This document shows positions 1 through 11,280 of a DNA stretch of 16,969 bases, piece by piece (positions within the stretch are counted from its first letter, which is position 1; each line of letters starts with the position of its first letter). The DNA is from JAWVEV01 sp033856535 (GTDB taxonomy: Bacteria > Actinomycetota > Thermoleophilia > Miltoncostaeales > Miltoncostaeaceae): NCBI GenBank assembly GCA_033856535.1, contig JAWVEV010000149.1, forward strand, positions 1 through 16,969, written 5' to 3'. The notes under the pieces are model-generated. The model saw nothing but the letters and a program-made list of their open reading frames with translations. It had not been told where the DNA came from and made no database searches. The position numbers and the translations under genes were made by a program.

Positions 1-1036
1 GTACCGCGACCTGCTGACCGCCCTGGCCGAGGCCTCCGGGCCCTCCGGCCGCGAGGAGCGGGGGGCGGCCATCGTGCGGCCCGAGCTCGAGGCGCTCTGC
101 GACCGGGTCGAGGGCGACCCGCTGGGCGGCCTGGCCGGCGTCCGCGACGCCGACGCCGGCGCGCCCCGCCTGATGCTCGCCGCCCACATGGACGAGATCG
201 GGCTGATGGTCACCCACGTGGACGAGAGCGGCTTCGTCCGCTTCCTCCCGCTGGGCGGCTGGGACCCCCGCACCCTGGTCGGCCAGCGCGTGCGCGTGCA
301 CGGGCGCGAGGACCTCGAGGGCGTCGTCGGCACGCTGCCGGTCCACCTGATGGACGCCGAGGCCCGCAAGGCGCCGCCGAAGCTCGAGGACATGGCCGTC
401 GATCTCGGCCTCTCGGGCGACCGCGCCCGCGAGCTGGTGCGCCCCGGCGACGTCATGACCCGCATCCGGGCGCTCCGCCAGCTCGGGGACCTGGTCACCG
501 GCAAGAGCCTCGACAACCGGGTCGGCGTCTACGTGATGCTGGAGGCCCTCCGCGCCGCCGGCCGCAGCCCGATGGAGGTCTGGGCGGTCGCGACGGCGCA
601 GGAGGAGGTCGGCCTGCGCGGCGCCCGCGTCGCCGCCGAGCGCATCCGGCCGCGGGTCGCGGTCGCCATCGACACCTGCCCGGCCAACGACGGCCCGGGC
701 GCCCCCTCCTCGAGCGCCAGCACGCGGCTCGGCCGCGGCGCGGCGATCCGGATCATGGACGCCTCGGCCATCGGGGCGCCGGCGCTGGTCGACCTGCTCA
801 CCCGCATCGCCGAGGACCGCGGCATCCCCCACCAGTTCCACGTGGCGGACCGCGGCGGCACGGACACCGGCGCGATCCAGCTGGGGGGCGACGGCGCGGC
901 GGCCGGATGCGTCTCCATCCCGACGCGCTACGTCCACACGAGCGTCGAGGCCTGCCACCCGGACGACCTGGACGCCTGCGTCGCGCTGGTCGCCGCGATG
1001 ATCGAGCGGATCGGGGAGCTCCCGCTCAGCCAGTAG
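1..1036 (+). CDS. M42 family metallo-aminopeptidase, 5' end cut by the window
   Basis: A cytosolic M42-type aminopeptidase (glutamyl aminopeptidase/endoglucanase-M type), a two-metal enzyme that trims N-terminal residues from peptides. The frame is open from base 2 and reads YRDLLTALAEASGPSGREE, which matches the usual M42 N-terminus, so the true start lies just upstream; the GTG at 74 is internal. Expected family residues are present: His and Asp of AAHMDEIG (codons 185 and 191), bridging Asp of KSLDNRVG (512), the Glu pair of ATAQEEVG (602-607), metal Asp of AIDTCP (671), and the last metal His of RYVHTS (935). About 344 residues are visible, close to full family length. The gene converges on the rhomboid gene, with 18 bases between the stops. 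Family assignment is confident; substrate preference cannot be read. Confidence 0.93.
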   Translation, partial: YRDLLTALAEASGPSGREERGAAIVRPELEALCDRVEGDPLGGLAGVRDADAGAPRLMLAAHMDEIGLMVTHVDESGFVRFLPLGGWDPRTLVGQRVRVHGREDLEGVVGTLPVHLMDAEARKAPPKLEDMAVDLGLSGDRARELVRPGDVMTRIRALRQLGDLVTGKSLDNRVGVYVMLEALRAAGRSPMEVWAVATAQEEVGLRGARVAAERIRPRVAVAIDTCPANDGPGAPSSSASTRLGRGAAIRIMDASAIGAPALVDLLTRIAEDRGIPHQFHVADRGGTDTGAIQLGGDGAAAGCVSIPTRYVHTSVEACHPDDLDACVALVAAMIERIGELPLSQ

Positions 1037-1060
1037 GGCTGAGCGGCGCCGGCGTCAGCC
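1037..1060. terminator. Inverted repeat between convergent stops, possible weak bidirectional terminator
   Basis: GGCTGA (1037-1042) is mirrored by TCAGCC (1055-1060) around a 12-base GC-rich loop containing the palindrome GGCGCC. It starts directly after the aminopeptidase stop and includes the rhomboid stop codon. There is no T-run on either strand, so factor-independent termination is doubtful. Its position between two convergent genes is the main support. Confidence 0.25.
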
Positions 1061-1921
1061 GATCGCCGCGAACGACACGACGACGGCGCCCACCGCCAGC
1101 GCCAGCAGGGCGGCGCCGCCGGCGCCGCCGAGCTTCGTGTACGCCAGGTGCCCCTTGCCGAAGCCGGAGAGCACGAACCCGGCCGCCGCGCCCCCGGCCA
1201 GGCCGCCCAGGTGGCCGCCGACCGAGATGCCCGGGATCAGGAACGTGAGGAAGAGGTTCAGCGCGATCAGCGCGCCGATGCTCGACCCGAAGAGCGCGAC
1301 GCCCCGCGTCCGCTCCAGCAGGAAGATCGCCGCCATCAGGCCGAAGACGCCGCCCGAGGCCCCGACGGTGGCCGCCTGGGGCTCGAGCAGCAGCGCGCCG
1401 GCCGACCCCCAGAGGACCGAGATCAGGAAGATCGCGACCATCCGGGCCGTGCCGGCGTAGCGCTCGAGCGCCCCGCCCAGGTACCAGAGCAGGTAGGCGT
1501 TGAAGCCGATGTGGACCAGGCCGCTGTGGACGAAGGCGCTGGTGACCAGGCGCCACCACTCGCCGTCCTGGACCAGCGGCCCCACCAGGGCCAGGTCGCC
1601 GGCGACGGTCGAGAGGTCGACCCGCCCGAGGATCTCCTGCCCCTGGGCCACCTGGGTCAGGAACACGAGCACCATCAGGGCCGTCAGCACCGTGGTGCCG
1701 ATCACGTTCTGGGAGCCCGCGAGGCTCAACCGCTGGGCCGTCCGGGTCACGCTCTTCGGGCCGCCGGCGCACTCCGGGCACCGCACCCCGACCGCCGCCT
1801 CGCGCATGCACGAGGTGCAGATGGGGCGCTCGCAGTTGGAGCACGAGAGCAGCGTCTCGCGGTCCGGATGGCGGTAGCAGTGGGTCCCCTGGGGCGCCTG
1901 CGTCTCGTAGGGTCCCGCCAT
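1055..1921 (-). CDS. Rhomboid family intramembrane serine protease with N-terminal B-box-like zinc finger
   Basis: A 288-aa membrane protease that would cleave other proteins within or near the membrane. Residues 14-51 form a Cys/His-rich module (H14, C15, H18, C27, C30, C35, C38, C48, C51) like the B-box-type zinc-binding heads found on many actinobacterial rhomboids. The rhomboid core follows: a first membrane segment near 73-93, the conserved stretch WWRLVTSAFVHSGLVHIGFN (122-141) with H132, H137 and N141, nucleophile Ser189 in VGASGGVFG, and catalytic His237 in GGHLGGLAGG. A last hydrophobic segment lies at about 268-286. The Ser-His dyad is intact, so it should be active. The ATG has no clear Shine-Dalgarno; a TACGAT (-10-like, minus strand, bases 1931-1936) sits about 9 bases before it, suggesting a very short leader. 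Substrates are unknown. Confidence 0.93.
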   Translation of the reverse strand: MAGPYETQAPQGTHCYRHPDRETLLSCSNCERPICTSCMREAAVGVRCPECAGGPKSVTRTAQRLSLAGSQNVIGTTVLTALMVLVFLTQVAQGQEILGRVDLSTVAGDLALVGPLVQDGEWWRLVTSAFVHSGLVHIGFNAYLLWYLGGALERYAGTARMVAIFLISVLWGSAGALLLEPQAATVGASGGVFGLMAAIFLLERTRGVALFGSSIGALIALNLFLTFLIPGISVGGHLGGLAGGAAAGFVLSGFGKGHLAYTKLGGAGGAALLALAVGAVVVSFAAIG

Positions 1922-1967
1922 CTGTCCCGGATCGTAGCGCGGTCCCCGGCGCCCCTTCGACCGGACG

Positions 1968-1996
1968 TTGACGCGGGGTGTGGGGACGGCTTCAAT
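1968..1996 (+). promoter_or_regulatory. Putative sigma-70-type promoter of gltB
   Basis: TTGACG (1968-1973) is followed after 17 bases by TTCAAT (1991-1996). This gives 5/6 and 4/6 matches to the housekeeping hexamers at ideal spacing. Transcription would start near 2003 and leave a leader of about 80 bases before the gltB ATG at 2086. It lies in the 164-base region between the divergent rhomboid and gltB genes. Confidence 0.5.
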
Positions 1997-2030
1997 GTGC
2001 GCTCCGACGGCCCCCCGCGGGCTGGCGTCA

Positions 2031-2058
2031 GCATGCTTTCACCGGCATGCCGTGCCGG
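2031..2058 (+). promoter_or_regulatory. Palindrome cluster in the gltB leader
   Basis: GCATGC occurs at 2031-2036 and 2045-2050; the second lies in a perfect 10-base palindrome CGGCATGCCG (2043-2052). The same bases can form a hairpin, CCGGCA (2042-2047) with TGCCGG (2053-2058) and a 5-base loop, ending 14 bases before the AAGGA ribosome-binding site (2073-2077). It could be an operator half-site pair or leader structure. It resembles no regulator site I can name. Confidence 0.3.
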
Positions 2059-2085
2059 CCGCACGACCCCATAAGGACTTTGCGT

Positions 2086-6750
<4,665 letters not shown>

Positions 6751-6760
6751 GCGGGCCCCC

Positions 6761-7570
6761 GTGCGGCTCGCCCACGCCCTCGCGGGCGCGGGCGAGCCCA
6801 TGGCCCTGGTCCACGGCTCGTGGACCGACGCGCGCACCTGGGACCACGTCCTGCCGGCCCTGTCGGCCGGCTTCCGCGTGCTCACCTACGACCGGCGCGG
6901 CCACAGCCGCAGCGAGCGGCCGGCGACGCCGGGGTCGCTCCGCGAGCACGCCGCCGACCTCGCCGGCCTGCTGGAGCGGCTCGGCCTGGCGCCGGCCCAC
7001 GTCATGGGCAACTCGTTCGGCGCCTCGGTGGCGCTTCGGCTGGCGATCGACCGGCCCGAGCTGGTGCGGAGCCTGATCGTCCACGAGCCGCCGGTCTTCG
7101 CGCTGCTGGAGGGCGATCCGGCGGGCGAGGCCGTCCTGGCCGGGCTGCGCGAGCGGGTCGAGGGAGCCGCCGGTCCGCTCCGCGCCGGCCGCCTCGAGGA
7201 GGGCGCCCGCGCGTTCGTGGACACGATCGCGCTCGGGCCGGGCGCCTGGGAGGAGCGGCTCTCCGACGGGGGCCGGGCGATGTTCCTGCACAACGCGCCC
7301 ACCTGGCTCGACGAGCTGGACGACGCCGGGGCCTACCGGCTGCCGGTGGAGCGGCTCGCCCGGGGCGGGATCCGGCTGCTGCTCACCTCCGGCGAGACCA
7401 GCCCGGCGCATTTCGCGCGGGTCGCCGACCGGATGCGCGAGGTCCTTCCCGAGGCCGAGGGCGGCGTCCTGGCGGGCGCCGCGCACGTGCCTCACCTGAG
7501 CCACCCCGAGACCTTCGCCGCGATGGTGACCCGGTTCGCCCGGGCCGCGCCGGCCGAATGGCGGCCCTGA
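6761..7570 (+). CDS. Alpha/beta hydrolase-fold protein
   Basis: A 269-aa cytosolic alpha/beta hydrolase. The oxyanion-hole motif LVHGSW is near residues 16-21, YDRRGHSRS follows, the nucleophile elbow GNSFG places Ser85, and the C-terminal AAHVPHLSHPETF places the likely catalytic His at 242. LLLTSGETSPAHF (about 207-219) is where the acidic residue usually lies; here it would be Glu, if that alignment is right. The GTG start lies 10 bases after the gltB stop, with no strong Shine-Dalgarno, so it is probably read from the gltB transcript. The N-terminus before the HG motif is short but acceptable. Substrate is unknown; esterase, lactonase and C-C hydrolase activities all fit, and proximity to gltB gives no clear clue. 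Confidence 0.85.
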   Translation: MRLAHALAGAGEPMALVHGSWTDARTWDHVLPALSAGFRVLTYDRRGHSRSERPATPGSLREHAADLAGLLERLGLAPAHVMGNSFGASVALRLAIDRPELVRSLIVHEPPVFALLEGDPAGEAVLAGLRERVEGAAGPLRAGRLEEGARAFVDTIALGPGAWEERLSDGGRAMFLHNAPTWLDELDDAGAYRLPVERLARGGIRLLLTSGETSPAHFARVADRMREVLPEAEGGVLAGAAHVPHLSHPETFAAMVTRFARAAPAEWRP

Positions 7571-7576
7571 GGTCGA

Positions 7577-7619
7577 GCGAACCGCGATGATGCGGGTTCG
7601 CGACGCCGATCCGTCGCGA
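7577..7619 (+). promoter_or_regulatory. Two overlapping, mutually exclusive hairpins before the Kelch gene
   Basis: Hairpin 1 pairs GCGAACC (7577-7583) with GGTTCGC (7595-7601), extended by GC/GC with one bulged G. Hairpin 2 pairs TCGCGACG (7598-7605) with CGTCGCGA (7612-7619), a perfect 8-base stem with a 6-base loop, ending 4 bases before the ATG at 7624. Both use 7598-7601, so they cannot form together. Neither is followed by a T-run. Roles could be termination after the hydrolase gene or control of translation start for the Kelch protein. Confidence 0.4.
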
Positions 7620-7623
7620 GCCC

Positions 7624-9204
7624 ATGAGTCGAAGCGCGCCCCCTCCCCACGCCCGCCCCGGCCGGCGCCGATCCGCCGCGATCGCGGCGGCCGTCGCCGT
7701 GCTCGCCGGCGCCGCCGGCTCCGGTGCCATCGCGGCGACCCGCCCACCGGCCGACCGCGGCGCCGAGACGATCCCGGCCGTCGAGCACTTCGCGTGGCAC
7801 GAGGCGGCGCCGTACCCGATCGATCGCTTCGAGGGCAACGGCCTGGCCGCCTTCGGCCGCCTCTGGGTCTTGGGCGGGTTCGGCAAGTACACGACCCAGG
7901 CGTCGCCGCGCTCCGATGCCTACGACCCGGCGACCGACACCTGGACCCGGATCGCCGACCTGCCCTTCAACGCGACCCACAGCCCGGCGGTGCCCGTCGG
8001 CACCGACATCTGGCTCATCGGCGGGTTCATCGGCAACCACCCCGGACTGAGCACGAAGGAGGTCTGGGTCTACGACACCACGACCGACACCTGGTCGCGG
8101 GGCCCCGACCTCCCGCAGCCGCGCGGCGCCGGCGGCGCGGCCCTCGTCGGCGGGATGCTCCACTACTTCGGGGGCGTCAACCGGCGCACCCACTCCACGG
8201 ACTACGGCAGCGAGCCGGACCACTGGGCCCTCGACCTCGCGGATCCGGCGGCGGGGTGGCAGCCGCGCGCCGACGTACCGAAGCCGCGCAACCACCTGAG
8301 CGGCGCGACGCTCGGCGGCGCCATCTACGCGATCGGCGGCCAGATCGGCGGCGAGGACGACGGGAACCAGGACGAGGTGGACCGGTACGACCCGGAGACG
8401 GACACCTGGACGCGGGTCGCCGACATGCCGACGGCCCGCGGCCACATCTCGGCCTCGACCTTCGTGCTCGGCGGGCGCATCGTGGTCGGCGGCGGCACCA
8501 ACAACGGGAACAGGCCGTCGACCGACATGGCCGCCTACGACCCGAGGGCCGACGACTGGGGGGTGCTGCCGCCCCTGCCGGCGGGCCGCAAGACCCCGGT
8601 CATGGGCGCGATCGGCGGCCGGCTGGTGTCCTCGACCGGCTACGGCGGCGTCGGGACCGACACCACCTGGGTCAGCAACGGGTTCCCGTTCGACGTGACG
8701 CCCGAGCCGGCGCCGCCCCCGCCCGCGCCCGGATCGCCCCAGGCGCCGCCGCCGGCGCAGCCGCAGACGGGCCCCTCGACCGAGCCGGCGGCGCCCGCCG
8801 CCCACGGCCGTCACGGCGCCCGCGGCCGGATCAGGGTCACCCTCCGCCAGCTCCGCATCGATCAGCGGATCGCGCAGGCGGCGCTGCGGCGCGTTCGCGC
8901 GCTCGAGGCGACAGTGCTCGGCCGGCCGGCGCCGCGCCCGCCGCGCTCGGGCGCGAAGGATCGCGTGACGCTGACGGCCCGCCAGCTGCGCATCAACCAG
9001 CGCGTCGCGCGCGTCGCCCTGCGCAGGGTCCTCGTCCTGGAGGCCCGCATCGACGGCCGCCCGCCGCCGCCGAAGGCCCGCCACCTGCGCGGGGTCCGGG
9101 TGACCCTCACCGCTCGCCAGCTGCTCATCAATCAGCGAATCTCCCAGGCCGTCCTGCGCCGCGTCCACGACCTTGCGGAGCGGGTGGCCGGCGGGGCCCC
9201 ATGA
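7624..9204 (+). CDS. Secreted Kelch-repeat beta-propeller protein with triplicated C-terminal helical repeat
   Basis: A 526-aa predicted exported protein. Residues 1-38 form a signal peptide: Arg-rich start, then the hydrophobic stretch AAIAAAVAVLAGAAG, then AIAA. Residues of about 55-360 hold at least five Kelch units, each with a hydrophobic-GG turn (LWVLGGF, IWLIGGF, IYAIGGQ, IVVGGGT) and a Y-D-P-x-T-D-T-W strand (YDPATDTW, YDTTTDTW, YDPETDTW, YDPRADDW), so a closed propeller is likely. A Pro/Ala-rich linker (about 362-395) leads to three basic helical repeats beginning near residues 402, 446 and 492, with core QLRINQRIAQAALRRV. The ATG at 7624 has no convincing Shine-Dalgarno and sits just after a strong hairpin. 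The gene lies 12 bases before another exported-protein gene, so they are probably one operon. Enzymatic Kelch members such as galactose oxidase are not excluded, but no catalytic motif is evident; a binding role is more likely. Confidence 0.88.
   Translation: MSRSAPPPHARPGRRRSAAIAAAVAVLAGAAGSGAIAATRPPADRGAETIPAVEHFAWHEAAPYPIDRFEGNGLAAFGRLWVLGGFGKYTTQASPRSDAYDPATDTWTRIADLPFNATHSPAVPVGTDIWLIGGFIGNHPGLSTKEVWVYDTTTDTWSRGPDLPQPRGAGGAALVGGMLHYFGGVNRRTHSTDYGSEPDHWALDLADPAAGWQPRADVPKPRNHLSGATLGGAIYAIGGQIGGEDDGNQDEVDRYDPETDTWTRVADMPTARGHISASTFVLGGRIVVGGGTNNGNRPSTDMAAYDPRADDWGVLPPLPAGRKTPVMGAIGGRLVSSTGYGGVGTDTTWVSNGFPFDVTPEPAPPPPAPGSPQAPPPAQPQTGPSTEPAAPAAHGRHGARGRIRVTLRQLRIDQRIAQAALRRVRALEATVLGRPAPRPPRSGAKDRVTLTARQLRINQRVARVALRRVLVLEARIDGRPPPPKARHLRGVRVTLTARQLLINQRISQAVLRRVHDLAERVAGGAP
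8827..9204 (+). repeat. Three-copy coding repeat of about 45 codons (QLRINQRIAQAALRRV type)
   Basis: Copies begin near 8827, 8959 and 9097. Their cores read RQLRIDQRIAQAALRRV, RQLRINQRVARVALRRV and RQLLINQRISQAVLRRV. Each is preceded by R-V-T-L and joined by a Pro/Arg/Gly-rich linker. Hydrophobic residues fall in an amphipathic-helix pattern and the net charge is strongly positive. The DNA copies have diverged mostly at third positions, suggesting selection on the protein. Confidence 0.8.
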
Positions 9205-9216
9205 CAAGGAGCGTCT

Positions 9217-11067
9217 GTGAGCAACTCGACCAGGGCACGTGGCAGGCTGGGCCTCGCGACCCTCGCCCTCGCCCTCGCCGGCGCGGGGCCGGCGGCGGCG
9301 GCCCCGGACATCGACGTCCGCAACCCCGACGGCGTGCCCTTCCCCGACCGGCTCGTGATGAACCGGACCGAGACGGGAGACGGCCCGGACCTCGAGGTCA
9401 ACGACGTCGCCGTCGCCCGGATCGTGAGCTGGGGCGACGAGCCGCTCCACGTGACCGGCCTCGCCGTGGCGGGGCCCTTCGAGCTGGCCGAGCCGGTCGC
9501 GCTGCCCGCGACGATCCCGGCCGGCGGCGTCCTCGACGTGCCGGTGCGCTTCGTCGCCCACGTCGAGGGCTCGAACGGCGGCCGCCACGACGGGACGCTC
9601 ACGATCGCCTCCGACGCCGCCGGCGCCCCCGCCGCGACGGTCGAGCTCGCCGGCTTCTGGCAGCCCGCCGTCGGCGGGAGCAACGAGGGCACCCTGGCCG
9701 AGATCCTCGGCACCTTCGGCTACGCCACGACCGTCGTCGGGCCCGGCCAGGCCCTGGCGCACAAGAGCGCGGTCGAGGCCGTGGGCGACGAGGTGCTCTC
9801 CCCCTACTGGCGCCGGGCGGACATCACCAAGCCGATCACCGTGCGCCAGCTGGCCGGCCTGCATGGCAAGACCGAGGGCGTCGACACCTTCGCCTGGCAT
9901 CCCCAGGGCGACCCCGACGCCGCGACCGTGCTGCTCGAGCAGGCCCCGTCGGACTACCAGACGCTCCTGCCGCGCCGGACGCCGGACCTCGGCCCGGGCG
10001 AAGCGGGCTTCACGCCGCCGCCCGCCGTCCCCGTCTTCGGGTTCCGGCTCGCGGGCCGCTGGAGCGAGCCGGCGCTGAACGCGCACCCCGCGAGCTGCGA
10101 CGGCGCGTGCGGCCACATGGTGCGGTTCTGGCCGGCGAAGGACCGGGCCGGGATCCCGATCCCCGGGGCCTACGTCGCGACGATGGACTTCGCCGACGCC
10201 ACCAGCGGCAACTACGACTACCAGGACAACATCTACCTGGTCGAGAACGTCGTGCCCGCCGACGCCCGGCCCGACGCGGTCGCGCCGACCGTGACCTCCC
10301 GCCGGCCGACGCCCGGCGCGGACGGGGTGGCCGTGGGGGCGGACGTCGTGGTCGGGTTCTCGGAACCGATCCATCCGGCGACGCTCACGGCGGCGACCGT
10401 GACGCTCCGCGCGGGCGCGACCGCCGTGGCCGCGACGGTCACGATCTCCCCGGACGCCACCGGCGTGACGCTCGACCCGACCGCGGACCTCGCGCCCGGG
10501 AAGCAGTACACGGCCACGATCGACGGGGCGATCGACGGCGGCGGCAACGCCCTGGCCGCGCCCGTGACCTGGACCTTCACCACCGCCGCGGCCGGCGGCG
10601 GACCGGGACCGGGACCGGGCCCGGGGCCAGGGCCAGGGCCGGGGCCGGGCACCGGCGAGGACCCGCCCGCGGGCCCGGGCACGAACGCCGTCTGCACCGC
10701 CTACCCCGCGCTGCGGCGCACGCTCGCCGGCAGGTTGGCCGCGGCCCGGCGCGACCGCGCCAGGGCGACCACCCCGAGGGCGCGCGCGGCCGTGACGCGG
10801 CGGATCGCGCAGATCACGCGCCAGCAGCGGCAGGCGAGCGCGCGGCTCGGCCCGGCCTGCGGCGCCAAGGTGGCCTTCTGCCTCCGCTACCCGGACACGC
10901 GGGCCACGCTCGCGCGCCGGCTGGCGGACGCGAAGCGGGCCGTGAGCCGCGCCCGCACGGCGAGCGCCCGCGCGGCGGCGGTGAAGCGCCGAACCGCGGC
11001 GGCGACGGCCCAGCGCAAGGCGACATCCCGGTTCCGGACCACCTGTCGGCCGGTGGCGACGAGATGA
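9217..11067 (+). CDS. Secreted protein with Big_5 Ig-like domain, Gly-Pro linker and duplicated Cys-bracketed basic tail
   Basis: A 616-aa exported protein. The GTG start is set by AAGGAG (9206-9211), 5 bases upstream. Residues 1-29 are a signal peptide ending AAAA. Residues of about 30-150 look like an immunoglobulin-type (ASPM/Hydin-like) beta domain: 'VARIVSWGDEPLHVTGL' then 'IPAGGVLDVPVRF'. A middle region (about 150-350) with a CDGAC pair and ending DNIYLVENV I do not recognise by name. Residues of about 356-459 match the SbsA Ig-like (Big_5) pattern, starting APTVTSRRPTPGADGVAV and ending TWTFTT. A Gly-Pro linker (about 462-478) leads to two 62-residue Arg/Ala-rich repeats bracketed by Cys493/Cys548 and Cys555/Cys610. 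It follows the Kelch gene by 12 bases. It is probably a cell-envelope or matrix protein; function is unknown. Confidence 0.85.
   Translation: MSNSTRARGRLGLATLALALAGAGPAAAAPDIDVRNPDGVPFPDRLVMNRTETGDGPDLEVNDVAVARIVSWGDEPLHVTGLAVAGPFELAEPVALPATIPAGGVLDVPVRFVAHVEGSNGGRHDGTLTIASDAAGAPAATVELAGFWQPAVGGSNEGTLAEILGTFGYATTVVGPGQALAHKSAVEAVGDEVLSPYWRRADITKPITVRQLAGLHGKTEGVDTFAWHPQGDPDAATVLLEQAPSDYQTLLPRRTPDLGPGEAGFTPPPAVPVFGFRLAGRWSEPALNAHPASCDGACGHMVRFWPAKDRAGIPIPGAYVATMDFADATSGNYDYQDNIYLVENVVPADARPDAVAPTVTSRRPTPGADGVAVGADVVVGFSEPIHPATLTAATVTLRAGATAVAATVTISPDATGVTLDPTADLAPGKQYTATIDGAIDGGGNALAAPVTWTFTTAAAGGGPGPGPGPGPGPGPGPGTGEDPPAGPGTNAVCTAYPALRRTLAGRLAAARRDRARATTPRARAAVTRRIAQITRQQRQASARLGPACGAKVAFCLRYPDTRATLARRLADAKRAVSRARTASARAAAVKRRTAAATAQRKATSRFRTTCRPVATR
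10600..10650 (+). repeat. GC-rich hexamer tandem repeat encoding a Gly-Pro linker
   Basis: Roughly eight imperfect copies of a GGNCCN unit (GGACCG, GGCCCG, GGGCCA, GGGCCG) encode alternating Gly-Pro. This lies between the Ig-like domain and the basic Cys-bracketed tail of the secreted protein. Such slippage-prone repeats can vary in copy number; each gain or loss of one unit would change linker length by two residues without a frameshift. Confidence 0.8.
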
Positions 11068-11264
11068 CGGAACCCGCCATCGACCACGGGCGAGACGAGC
11101 CTGCCCCGGGGGAGGAGCCCGCAGGCGCCCGCGGGGACTCGCTCGAGCGGCTCGTCGCGAGCGGGCGGGTCCCTGCGCGCTTGGCGCCCGCCGACCTCGG
11201 TCCGCCGCTGGATCGCCCGGTCTCGCTCAGCGCAGCGCTCGCGGAGGATCGCGGACCGGGCTGA
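11064..11264 (+). CDS. Small ORF with antitoxin-tail-like C-terminus, coupled to the upstream gene
   Basis: A 66-aa acidic ORF whose ATG overlaps the preceding stop as ATGA (11064-11067), the usual sign of translational coupling. Residues 1-25 are Glu/Pro/Gly-rich and probably disordered. Residues of about 26-64 contain SLERLVASGRVPARL, then PPLDRP, then VSLSAALAEDRG. That order (L-x-x-L-V/I-A-x-G-R-V, Pro-rich spacer, S-x-A-L-A-E-x-R) resembles the toxin-binding tail of Phd/YefM-type antitoxins that pair with VapC-like toxins. The N-terminal DNA-binding part of such antitoxins is absent, and no toxin gene follows: the next gene is on the other strand, 16 bases away. It may be a remnant, a stand-alone antitoxin tail or chance resemblance. 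I am fairly sure the frame is real, less sure of the relationship. Confidence 0.55.
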   Translation: MTEPAIDHGRDEPAPGEEPAGARGDSLERLVASGRVPARLAPADLGPPLDRPVSLSAALAEDRGPG

Positions 11265-11269
11265 GCCCG
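11257..11269. terminator. Short hairpin at convergent gene ends
   Basis: CGGGC (11257-11261) and GCCCG (11265-11269) form a 5-base stem whose loop is the TGA stop of the 66-aa ORF. It lies 11 bases from the end of the convergent cupredoxin-like gene. No T-run follows on either strand, so support is positional. Confidence 0.22.
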
Positions 11270-11280
11270 CTCCTTCGCGG

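Noticed and set aside
1148..2074. Plus-strand frames opposite the rhomboid gene (1148-2074, 1500-1877)
   Set aside because: They are antisense shadows of a confident membrane protease gene, with no domain or plausible start signal.
1978..2085. In-frame upstream ATG at 1978 as the gltB start
   Set aside because: It lies before the likely transcription start, adds 36 residues unlike the family, and lacks the AAGGA that precedes the ATG at 2086.
7492..11264. Long frames at 7492-10374 (-) and 7587-11264 (+) over the secreted-protein genes
   Set aside because: They are Arg/Gly/Pro-rich shadows of the Kelch and Ig-like genes. Only the last 66 codons of the plus-strand frame (from 11064) look independent, and they are listed separately.
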